Below, one piece after another: positions 1 through 5,855 of a DNA stretch of 8,606 nt. The stretch comes from an uncultured Bacilli bacterium (GTDB lineage: Bacteria; Bacillota_I; Bacilli_A; RF39; UBA660): contig CAKORV010000036.1 of the NCBI GenBank assembly GCA_934101625.1, positions 1 through 8,606 of the forward strand. Reading direction: 5' to 3'. The first letter of the stretch is position 1, and the number at the start of each line of letters is the position of its first letter. The notes below the pieces were generated by a model that was given only the letters and a program-made list of their open reading frames with translations, was not told where the DNA came from and searched no databases. Both the position numbers and the translations under genes were made by a program.

Positions 1-21
1 AACTATGAGAGTTATTTACCT

Positions 22-84
22 TTAACCCCCCCCGATTTCTGTACCAAGTTTGGTACTTAATTCGAAGAAAATTATTTTTCTCAT
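22..84 (-). CDS. 20-residue reading frame ending in a G8 tract; small peptide or frameshifted start of a longer gene
   Basis: An ATG at 84-82 follows AAGGAG (100-95) after 10 nt and a promoter-like sequence further upstream. The frame begins MRKIIFFELSTKLG and runs into eight consecutive G residues coding Gly-Gly-Gly, then TAA at 24-22. I do not recognise the peptide. One extra G would remove the stop and leave the frame open to the window edge (Leu-Lys-Val-Asn-Asn-Ser-His-Ser). One G fewer would give a stop a few codons later. It could be a real short peptide, the off-phase of a phase-variable gene, or a homopolymer sequencing error in a longer gene. Coding status is uncertain. Confidence 0.35.
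   Translation of the reverse strand: MRKIIFFELSTKLGTEIGGG
26..33. repeat. Homopolymer of eight C (G on the coding strand)
   Basis: Eight consecutive C residues stand in otherwise strongly AT-rich DNA; no other run of this kind exists in the window. It lies inside the short minus-strand frame just before its stop, the position expected of a slipped-strand phase-variation tract. It is also a typical place for a base-calling error. Confidence 0.9.
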
Positions 85-165
85 AGTTTAATTACTCCTT
101 CATATTTTTTGATTTGCGAATTATTATGTACAAAATTCACATATCTTTCTTTACTTTATGTTTTA

Positions 166-194
166 ATTTTACCATTTATCTTTTATCTTATCAA
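166..194 (-). promoter_or_regulatory. Candidate sigma-A promoter for the left-edge reading frame
   Basis: On the minus strand TTGATA (194-189) is followed after 17 bp by TAAAAT (171-166). Transcription would start near 159, leaving a leader of about 75 nt before the ATG at 84. The surrounding DNA is so AT-rich that chance matches are common. Correct spacing and the ribosome binding site downstream give moderate support. Confidence 0.45.
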
Positions 195-212
195 TATGTA
201 TTAAGAACAATT

Positions 213-461
213 TTATTTTTTATTTATATTCTTCACAATTTCTTCTAATATCTTAATAGCTTTCTTCATAGTTAAATCATCTTCTATATCAGATACCTTA
301 TATTCATTATTAACTATTTCATATAAACCCACTACTACATTAAGTTTACCATTATCATCAAAACTATTATCAGTATAATATATGTATTTATTACCAATTT
401 CTTCTTCATAAGTAAATAAAACACTATACTTTTTATTATTAATTGTCACTGTTTCTATCAT
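213..461 (-). CDS. DUF1292 family protein, downstream partner of uvrC
   Basis: This 82-residue acidic protein has the pattern of DUF1292 (YrzB-like) proteins of Bacillota: a beta-rich first half with YSVLFTYEEEIGNKYIYYTDNSFDDNGKLNVVVGLYEI, where the YTDNS-D-G-NV run is the family signature, then a C-terminal helix (KKAIKILEEIVKNI). The family has no established biochemical function and no signal peptide or membrane segment is seen, so it is presumably cytosolic. Its start lies inside uvrC (23 nt overlap), which makes co-transcription and translational coupling likely, though pairing with uvrC may be positional only. It carries its own strong Shine-Dalgarno. The frame ends with TAA at 213 and no clear terminator hairpin follows. 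Confidence 0.83.
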   Translation of the reverse strand: MIETVTINNKKYSVLFTYEEEIGNKYIYYTDNSFDDNGKLNVVVGLYEIVNNEYKVSDIEDDLTMKKAIKILEEIVKNINKK

Positions 462-2229
462 TAATATTCTCCTTCTCAAATTCATTTAAATATTCTAATG
501 TATTCTTAGCAACTTCACTAGGTAAAATAGTCTCCAACTCTTCAAGTGTTGCCTCTTTAATCTTTTTTAAACTACCATATTTTTTAAGTAACTCCTTCTT
601 TCTAGTTGGACCTATTCCTTCTATATTATCAAGTACACTAGATATACTACCTTTACTTCTAATCTGTCTATGATAATTAATAGTAAATCTATGTACTTCA
701 TCACTTATTCTAGTTAATAAATAAAACACATTACTTTTCTTATCTATTTTATAACTATTTAAAGTATCCCCATCAATTAATTCACTTAATGTATGTTTAT
801 CATCTTTCATAAGTCCACATACTTTAATATTTAAATTTAAATCATTAAGTACACTTTTACAAGCATTAATCTGATTAATCCCACCATCTACAAGTATTAA
901 ATCAGGTTTCCTAGAATTACTCATTAATACACTTTGATATCTTCTATAAATAACTTCTTTCATACTTCCAACATCATCATTTTGTTCTTTACTAATCTTA
1001 AACTTTCTATAATCTTTCTTACTAGGAACTCCATCTATAAATGTAACCATACCACTTACAGTAAACGATCCAAATAAGTTAGAATTATCAAAACTTTCTA
1101 TTACACTCAAATTATCTATTCCAACAATATTACCTAACTCTCTAGAAGCATCAAAACTTCTTTCATTCTTTCTATATTCCATTTCTATATTATTATCTAG
1201 ATTAATTTTAGCATTAGTTTTAGCGAGGTCAAATAAATGCTTTTTCTTTCCTTTAATCGCAGTAACTACTTTAGAATCCAATAAACTATTAAGTAATTCT
1301 ATATCTAATTCTTCTGGAACAATTATTTCTTTAGGAGGTATATTCTTTTTTTGATAAAAATTAACTATATAATATTCCATAGTATCATTAATTTCATCTA
1401 TCAAAGGAAATATATTCTTTTTATTACCTACTAATTTACCATTTCTTAAAAAGAACACTACTATACTTATATATCCATTCTCATAATAATAATTGAATAT
1501 ATCTCTATTAATTCCATCATTAAGTTCAACCTTTTGTTTTTCAAACACAACCTTAATATAATCAAGTTCATTCTTAAGTTCTAAAGCAACTTCATAATTT
1601 AAATTATCAGAATTAACCTTAATCTTTTCATTTATTTTATTTATAAGTATATCATCATGTCCATTAAGTATAAGTGCTATTTCATTTCTTAAATCAGTTG
1701 TATCTAAATCTTTAAACACACAATAACCTAAACATTCACCTATATGATAGTATAAACATTCTTTTTTAGGCATTTTATCACACTTTTTTAAAGGATATAA
1801 CCTATTTATAAGGTTAACTATTCTTCTAGCCGCGCCTACATTAGGATAAGGCCCAAATAACATTTTATTTCTCTTATTAATATTTATTTCTCTTTTAACA
1901 GTTAATGTAGGATATTTATCATTTTTAAATTCTATATACGGATAACTTTTATCATCTTTAAGTAATATATTATATTTAGGATCATACTTTTTAATAAGAT
2001 TTATTTCTAATATAAAAGCTTCTAATTCACTACTAGTAACTATATAATCAAAATCCACTATTTCACTAACTAATTTTTTAGTTTTACCAGTTTGAGTTCT
2101 ATTAAAATAACTATTAAGTCTTCTTTTTAGTATTTTAGCTTTCCCAACATATATTATAGTACCATCTTTATTTTTCATTAAGTAACATCCAGGTAGCATA
2201 GGTACTAAAGATAATTTTTCTTTAATCAT
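439..2229 (-). CDS. uvrC: Excinuclease ABC subunit C (UvrC)
   Basis: UvrC makes the two incisions around a DNA lesion once UvrA and UvrB have located it. From the ATG at 2229 the product has 596 residues, the normal length. The N-terminal GIY-YIG nuclease domain (about 12-92) shows GCY at 14-16 (usually GVY), YVGKAK at 27-32 and the catalytic Glu75 in LEINLIK. A four-Cys cluster (150, 158, 166, 170), reported to hold an Fe-S cluster in E. coli UvrC, is intact. A UvrB-binding UVR motif lies at about 198-230. The RNase H-like second nuclease follows, with Asp381 in SFDNSN, Asp448 in LVDGG and His513 in DEVHRF. The C-terminal helix-hairpin-helix DNA-binding region (532-570) includes IEGIGPTRKKELLKKYGSL. 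No strong promoter is visible; a -10-like TAAAAT lies upstream, or read-through from fic may feed it. Confidence 0.97.
   Translation of the reverse strand: MIKEKLSLVPMLPGCYLMKNKDGTIIYVGKAKILKRRLNSYFNRTQTGKTKKLVSEIVDFDYIVTSSELEAFILEINLIKKYDPKYNILLKDDKSYPYIEFKNDKYPTLTVKREININKRNKMLFGPYPNVGAARRIVNLINRLYPLKKCDKMPKKECLYYHIGECLGYCVFKDLDTTDLRNEIALILNGHDDILINKINEKIKVNSDNLNYEVALELKNELDYIKVVFEKQKVELNDGINRDIFNYYYENGYISIVVFFLRNGKLVGNKKNIFPLIDEINDTMEYYIVNFYQKKNIPPKEIIVPEELDIELLNSLLDSKVVTAIKGKKKHLFDLAKTNAKINLDNNIEMEYRKNERSFDASRELGNIVGIDNLSVIESFDNSNLFGSFTVSGMVTFIDGVPSKKDYRKFKISKEQNDDVGSMKEVIYRRYQSVLMSNSRKPDLILVDGGINQINACKSVLNDLNLNIKVCGLMKDDKHTLSELIDGDTLNSYKIDKKSNVFYLLTRISDEVHRFTINYHRQIRSKGSISSVLDNIEGIGPTRKKELLKKYGSLKKIKEATLEELETILPSEVAKNTLEYLNEFEKENINDRNSDN
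468..476 (-). promoter_or_regulatory. Strong ribosome binding site deciding the DUF1292 start
   Basis: AGAAGGAGA lies 6-7 nt before the ATG at 461-459, inside the end of uvrC. It rules in this start rather than the in-frame ATG at 485, which would add eight basic residues and would include the Shine-Dalgarno in its own coding region. Confidence 0.85.
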
Positions 2230-2233
2230 AAAT

Positions 2234-2239
2234 ATCACC
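2234..2239 (-). promoter_or_regulatory. Ribosome binding site deciding the uvrC ATG start
   Basis: GTGGTGAT directly precedes the ATG at 2229, with the GGTG core 6 nt upstream of it. Two in-frame GTG codons (2241 and 2238) lie within this same purine-rich stretch and have no site of their own, so they are more likely part of the Shine-Dalgarno than starts. Confidence 0.6.
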
Positions 2240-2283
2240 ACTTCATTTATATTTTACCAAATTTAGTTTGTTTTTTACATATA

Positions 2284-2312
2284 AAATTAAAAGTACTTAT
2301 TTGTTAAGTACT
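2284..2312 (-). terminator. Terminator overlapping the fic stop codon
   Basis: AGTACTTA (2312-2305) and TAAGTACT (2299-2292) form a perfect 8-bp stem with a 5-nt loop, followed by TTTAATTTTAT on the minus strand. The stem begins inside the TAG stop of fic. It is AT-rich and the T tract is broken by two A residues, so termination may be leaky and could let transcription reach uvrC, for which I see no convincing promoter. Confidence 0.6.
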
Positions 2313-2922
2313 AATTATTATTTAATTCTTCTATTTTAAAAGTATTGTACCCTTCATATGCATAACTGGCATCAATACCTTTCATAAATACTTCTCTATT
2401 ATTTATCTCATTTGTTAATGCATTTTGTATAAGTAATTTAATTTCAGTATCTTTAATAGGACTTCTTTCCATAGCTAGTAAATAATCTTCTTTATTAACT
2501 TTACTCCAATCAACCACTTTTCCTAATTCACTTTTTAATATCATATCTAACCATATACGAGTACTTCTTCCATTACCTTCTCTAAAAGGATGTGCTACAT
2601 TCATTTCAACATATTTTTTTATAATTTCATCAAAAGTATTTTGTGGCATCTCATCAATCTTTTTAAGTATTTCTTCTAAATAAATACATGAAGCAAATCT
2701 AAAGTTTCCTTTAGCTATATTTTCTTTTCTAATTTTACCAGCAAAATAATATATATCATCAAATAATATTTTATGAATTTCAGACAAACCTTTAAAAGTT
2801 CCTATTTCAATCTCACTTATTTTATTAGTATCATATAATTTTATAGCATTAATTTTAGTAATGCGTTCTTCCTCTAATGCTAGTTCATTTGAATTGTTTA
2901 TTCCAAGTTTATTTTGTAACAT
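2311..2922 (-). CDS. Fic-domain protein adenylyltransferase, class III (C-terminally self-inhibited) type
   Basis: Fic enzymes transfer AMP from ATP onto hydroxyl side chains of target proteins. The 203-residue product carries the complete catalytic motif HPFREGNGRSTR at 111-122, with catalytic His111, the acidic metal ligand Glu115 and the anion-binding Gly-Asn-Gly-Arg. The preceding GNFRFAS at 72-78 matches the target-docking flap. Near the C-terminus, SYAYEG at 186-191 fits the inhibitory (S/T)xxxE(G/N) motif, whose Glu (here 190) pairs with the second motif Arg and blocks productive ATP binding. A C-terminal location defines class III, as in Neisseria NmFic, where the Tyr after the Ser is auto-modified; Tyr187 stands in the same place here. 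The gene has its own promoter, Shine-Dalgarno and terminator between two housekeeping units, with no separate antitoxin gene, as expected for this class. Target unknown; DNA gyrase is a known target of related enzymes. Confidence 0.93.
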   Translation of the reverse strand: MLQNKLGINNSNELALEEERITKINAIKLYDTNKISEIEIGTFKGLSEIHKILFDDIYYFAGKIRKENIAKGNFRFASCIYLEEILKKIDEMPQNTFDEIIKKYVEMNVAHPFREGNGRSTRIWLDMILKSELGKVVDWSKVNKEDYLLAMERSPIKDTEIKLLIQNALTNEINNREVFMKGIDASYAYEGYNTFKIEELNNN

Positions 2923-2944
2923 CTTATCACCTTCAATTGTTTAT

Positions 2945-2953
2945 ATTATATCA
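2945..2953 (-). promoter_or_regulatory. Extended -10 promoter of the fic gene
   Basis: TGATATAAT on the minus strand contains a perfect TATAAT (2950-2945) with a TGN extension. No good -35 stands at 17 bp; the nearest candidate is TTGAAG at 2976-2971, 20 bp away. Transcription would start near 2938, just ahead of the GAAGGTG Shine-Dalgarno at 2934-2928, leaving a leader of about 16 nt. Confidence 0.55.
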
Positions 2954-2999
2954 AATAAATAATAAAAAGTCTTCAAATTTTAAATACTTTTAATATCTT

Positions 3000-3030
3000 A
3001 AAAAAACACCTTTCTAATTAGAACGATGTT
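3000..3030 (-). terminator. Intrinsic terminator of the rimP-rbfA operon
   Basis: On the minus strand AACATC (3030-3025) pairs with GGTGTT (3010-3005). An inner stem TTCT/AGAA closes over loop AATT, separated from the outer stem by a G-A mismatch. The hairpin runs directly into seven T residues ending at 3000. Position after the last operon gene and the uninterrupted T tract make this a standard Rho-independent terminator. Confidence 0.8.
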
Positions 3031-3106
3031 TTTCCAAGTCATCAAGGACTGAGAACACCTGACCGACTAAAAGTTAAGTGAACTCTTTTTATATTGTATT
3101 CAATAT
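3025..3106 (-). other. Cluster of three inverted repeats in the rbfA 3' region (possible structured RNA)
   Basis: After the rbfA stop, the minus strand holds a 6-bp perfect stem ATATTG/CAATAT with a 4-nt loop (3106-3091). Next is a 7-bp stem with one bulged base (3088-3069), and then a long imperfect hairpin (3059-3025) whose outer stem pairs GGUGUU with AACAUC and whose inner part pairs AGUC with GACU around loop CUUGAU. The last hairpin is more GC-rich than its surroundings and shares its AACAUC strand with the terminator that follows. I match it to no riboswitch family I know. It may be an elaborate 3' end or a conditional structure controlling read-through into fic. Confidence 0.45.
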
Positions 3107-3111
3107 GTCCA

Positions 3112-3450
3112 TTATTCTTCATTAATTTTTTCAATTATCTTCTCTATTTTTTGACCATATTCAATTGACTCATCATATACAAATCTTATTTCTGGAATAT
3201 GTCTAATATTTAATTTACCAGCTAAACTACTTCTAAAATAACCACTTGCATTATTTAAATCTTTTAAAACTTTATCCTTATTTTCATTATCTAATGTAGT
3301 AAAATAAACTTTAGCAAAAGATAAATCATTTGTAACAGTTGCATAAGTTAATGTAACATATTTAAAATCTTCATCTTTCGCATCAACTAACAATATCATA
3401 GCAAGTTCTTTTAATAAATCAGAAGCTACTCTTTCTCCTTTTAATTTCAT
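3112..3450 (-). CDS. rbfA: 30S ribosome-binding factor RbfA
   Basis: RbfA is a single KH-like domain protein that binds immature 30S subunits near the 16S rRNA 5' helix and is needed for late maturation and cold growth in model bacteria. The 112-residue product shows the full family pattern: RVASDLLKELAMIL at the N-terminus, LSFAKVYFTTL around 43-53, then SGYFRSSLAGKLNIRHIPEIRFVYDESI from about 69 to 96, containing the typical IPEIRFVYDES block. The start overlaps the infB stop by one base and has purine-rich GAAGGAAG/AAAGAGA upstream. It is the last gene of the operon; truB and ribF, which often follow, are not here, and a terminator lies about 80 nt downstream. Confidence 0.96.
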   Translation of the reverse strand: MKLKGERVASDLLKELAMILLVDAKDEDFKYVTLTYATVTNDLSFAKVYFTTLDNENKDKVLKDLNNASGYFRSSLAGKLNIRHIPEIRFVYDESIEYGQKIEKIIEKINEE

Positions 3451-5570
3451 TATCTCTTTACTTCCTTCATCTCATATGCTTCAATCACATCACCAACTTT
3501 AATATCAATAAAGTTTTCTAATGTAATACCACAATCAAATCCATTTTTAACTTCTTTAACTTGATCCTTTTCTCTTTGTAAACTTCCTATTTTACCAGTA
3601 TATACTACCACTCCATCACGAATTAATCTTACAAGACTATTACTTTTTACAACACCACTAGTAACATGACTACCTGCGATATTACCAACTTTAGAAAACT
3701 TAAATATTTGTCTAACTTCAGCATTACCAGTAATAACTTCTTCGTATTCAGGATCAAGCATACCCTTCATAGCTGCTTCTATTTCTTCTACCACTTTATA
3801 AATAATATTATATAATCTAATATCAACATTATATTGTTTAGCTGTTTCTTTAGTTTCATGACTAGGAACAACATTAAATCCAATAATAATTGCATTTGAT
3901 GCACTAGCTAATACTACATCACTTTCTGTAATAGTTCCTACTCCACTTCTTATAACTGATATTTTAACTCCATCAACACTTATCTTTTCAAGAGCATTTT
4001 TAACCGCCTCTTCACTACCTTTAACATCAGTTTTAAGCACTATATTAATTTCTTTATGACCTTCTTTAATAGATTCAAACAAATCATCTAGACTTACTGC
4101 CTTCTTAGCATATTTCTTTTCTTTTTGTATATTTGATCTCTTTTCAGCTACACTTCTTGCTTCCTTTTCACTTTCAAATGCCATAAATTTATCTCCAGCG
4201 ATTGGTACTTCATTAAGTCCTGTAACTTCAACTGGAGTACTAGGTAAAGCACTAGTTAAATCAATACCATTACTATTTTTTAAAGTTCTTACTTTACCAA
4301 ATGAAGAACCAACTACAATAGGATCTCCTAATCTTAAAGTACCATTATTAATAAGAAGTGTTGCAACTGGTCCTTTATTTTTATCTAATTTAGCTTCAAT
4401 AACTGTACCTACAGCATATCTATTAGGATTTGCTTTTAATTCTAACATTTCAGCTAAAGCAATAATATTCTCTAATAGTAAGTCAACATTTTCACCAGTA
4501 TGAGCAGATAATTTAACAAATATAGTATCTCCACCCCATTCTTCAGGAGTCAATCCATATTCACTCATCTCACTCATTATTTTATCAATATTTCCTATAC
4601 CTTTATCTATTTTATTAATAGCCACTATAATAGGAACTCCAGCACTTTTGGCATGATCTATTGCTTCTTTAGTTTGTGGCATAACTCCATCATCAGCAGC
4701 CACTATTATAACAACAATATCAGTAATCTTAGCTCCTCTTGCTCTCATTTCAGTAAACGCAGCATGTCCAGGAGTATCAATAAATGTAATTAAATTACCT
4801 TTAATCTCAACTTGATAAGCACCAATATGCTGGGTAATTCCACCTGCTTCTCCACTTACAACATGAGAATGTCTTATATAATCAAGTAAACTTGTTTTAC
4901 CATGATCAACATGTCCCATAATAGTAACAATAGGCGCTCTTGGAACTAAATCATTTTCATCATCAATAATTTCATATTCTTCAAAATTACTAATATCTTT
5001 ACTTTCTTCTTTCTTTAATTCTTTATTATATTCTAAACATACAACTTCAGCATCTTCAAATGTAATAGCCTGATTAATATTAAGAATTAATCCCATACCA
5101 AACATCTTCTTAATTATCTCTTCATCTCTTATACCAAGTTTACTAGCTAAATCTTTAACAGTCATACCATCAGTATAAAGTATTACATTTGTGTTATCTT
5201 CACTCTTATTAGTTTGTAACTTAGTTTTATGCTTATAAATATTCTTCTTTTCTTTCTTAAAATCTTCATTCTTATTAGAATCTTTTTTCTTTAATTTAAC
5301 TTTCTTAGTTCTTTCTTCAGTTAAATCTTCATCTATTAAATTATTAGCTCTATCTTCTAAGTTAAACTTATCTTCTAATTCTTCACTTAGTAAGTTTTCT
5401 TTCACTTCTTCATTAGTAGCCATTTCTCCAATAACATTATCTAACATTATAATATCATCATCTTCTAAATAATCATTTTCACTACTAACCTTTATGCCTA
5501 AACTTTTACATTTATCTAAAACACTATTAACACTAACATTTAAATCTAATGCATAGTCTTTTACTGTCAT
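3450..5570 (-). CDS. infB: Translation initiation factor IF-2
   Basis: IF-2 is the GTPase that brings fMet-tRNA to the 30S P site and drives subunit joining. The 706-residue product has the usual Bacillota length and order: an IF2_N domain at 1-45, a highly charged Lys/Glu linker (about 50-130), a second IF2_N domain (136-181, again starting MTVKD), then the GTPase domain. All G motifs are intact: G1 GHVDHGKT at 219-226, G2 GGIT at 243-246, G3 DTPGH at 265-269, G4 NKID at 319-322 and G5 SAHTG at 355-359. Domain II (about 385-465), domain III (about 510-590) and the fMet-tRNA-binding domain IV (about 600-700, with FKFSKVGNIAGSHVTSG) follow. The ATG has a GAAGGTG Shine-Dalgarno. Its TAA overlaps the rbfA ATG by one base (TAATG), so translation is probably coupled. 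Confidence 0.98.
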   Translation of the reverse strand: MTVKDYALDLNVSVNSVLDKCKSLGIKVSSENDYLEDDDIIMLDNVIGEMATNEEVKENLLSEELEDKFNLEDRANNLIDEDLTEERTKKVKLKKKDSNKNEDFKKEKKNIYKHKTKLQTNKSEDNTNVILYTDGMTVKDLASKLGIRDEEIIKKMFGMGLILNINQAITFEDAEVVCLEYNKELKKEESKDISNFEEYEIIDDENDLVPRAPIVTIMGHVDHGKTSLLDYIRHSHVVSGEAGGITQHIGAYQVEIKGNLITFIDTPGHAAFTEMRARGAKITDIVVIIVAADDGVMPQTKEAIDHAKSAGVPIIVAINKIDKGIGNIDKIMSEMSEYGLTPEEWGGDTIFVKLSAHTGENVDLLLENIIALAEMLELKANPNRYAVGTVIEAKLDKNKGPVATLLINNGTLRLGDPIVVGSSFGKVRTLKNSNGIDLTSALPSTPVEVTGLNEVPIAGDKFMAFESEKEARSVAEKRSNIQKEKKYAKKAVSLDDLFESIKEGHKEINIVLKTDVKGSEEAVKNALEKISVDGVKISVIRSGVGTITESDVVLASASNAIIIGFNVVPSHETKETAKQYNVDIRLYNIIYKVVEEIEAAMKGMLDPEYEEVITGNAEVRQIFKFSKVGNIAGSHVTSGVVKSNSLVRLIRDGVVVYTGKIGSLQREKDQVKEVKNGFDCGITLENFIDIKVGDVIEAYEMKEVKR

Positions 5571-5585
5571 ATAAGCACCTTCTTT

Positions 5586-5846
5586 CTAATTAATTTTATT
5601 TAATAATTCATCATATATTTCATCACTTATACTAGTTTCTAAATGTCTTTCAAGAATTTTACTTTTCTTAGCACTTTCAATAACACCTTTATCTTTTTTT
5701 AGGTAAGCACCTCTTCCATTAGCCTTTAATGTATCATCAACAATTACATCACCTTCTGGTGTTCTTACTACTCTAAGCAAATCTCTTTTCTCACACTTTT
5801 CTTTAGTAACTACACAAGTCCTCATAGGTATTTTTTTATTTTTCAT
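5586..5846 (-). CDS. ylxR: YlxR/RnpM family RNA-binding protein
   Basis: This is the small basic protein encoded between nusA and infB in many Bacillota. The family binds RNA, and in Bacillus subtilis it has been reported to modulate RNase P (name RnpM). The 86-residue product opens with KKIPMRTCVVTKEK, very like the Bacillus sequence, and carries the family hallmark GRGAYL at 44-49. The rest is a mixed basic/acidic helical tail. A Shine-Dalgarno AAGGTG sits 5 nt before the ATG and overlaps the nusA TAA. The next gene, infB, begins 15 nt after its TAG. In many Bacillota an L7Ae-like gene (ylxQ) follows ylxR, and none is present here. The identification rests on both sequence and position. Confidence 0.94.
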   Translation of the reverse strand: MKNKKIPMRTCVVTKEKCEKRDLLRVVRTPEGDVIVDDTLKANGRGAYLKKDKGVIESAKKSKILERHLETSISDEIYDELLNKIN

Positions 5847-5855
5847 ATTTACACC

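Larger units (their letters stand above)
1..88. repeat. 10-bp perfect inverted repeat enclosing a second hairpin
   Basis: The first ten bases (AACTATGAGA) are the exact reverse complement of 79-88. Between them lie GTACCA/TGGTAC (41-46 and 51-56, loop AGTT), a perfect 6-bp stem, and a 5-bp stem around an A/T-only loop (about 67-80) that overlaps the outer arm by two bases. In minus-strand RNA the outer stem would cover the AUG at 84-82 but leave the AAGGAG site free. The left arm touches the window edge, so the repeat may extend further. Confidence 0.6.

Noticed and set aside
443..673. 76-residue open frame on the + strand
   Set aside because: It lies wholly antisense to the conserved C-terminus of uvrC, is a Leu/Ser/Phe-rich shadow of Lys/Glu/Asn codons, and resembles no protein I know.
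2229..2241. GTG at 2241 as the uvrC start
   Set aside because: The GTGGTG stretch better serves as the Shine-Dalgarno of the ATG at 2229, which matches the usual UvrC start.
3025..3110. A tRNA or known riboswitch in the rbfA-fic gap
   Set aside because: No cloverleaf, T-loop motif or recognised aptamer consensus could be found; only the competing hairpins remain.
5163..5165. Internal IF-2 start at Met136, giving a shorter IF2-beta-like form
   Set aside because: The codon opens the second IF2_N domain, but only a weak GATGGT stands before it, with no real Shine-Dalgarno.
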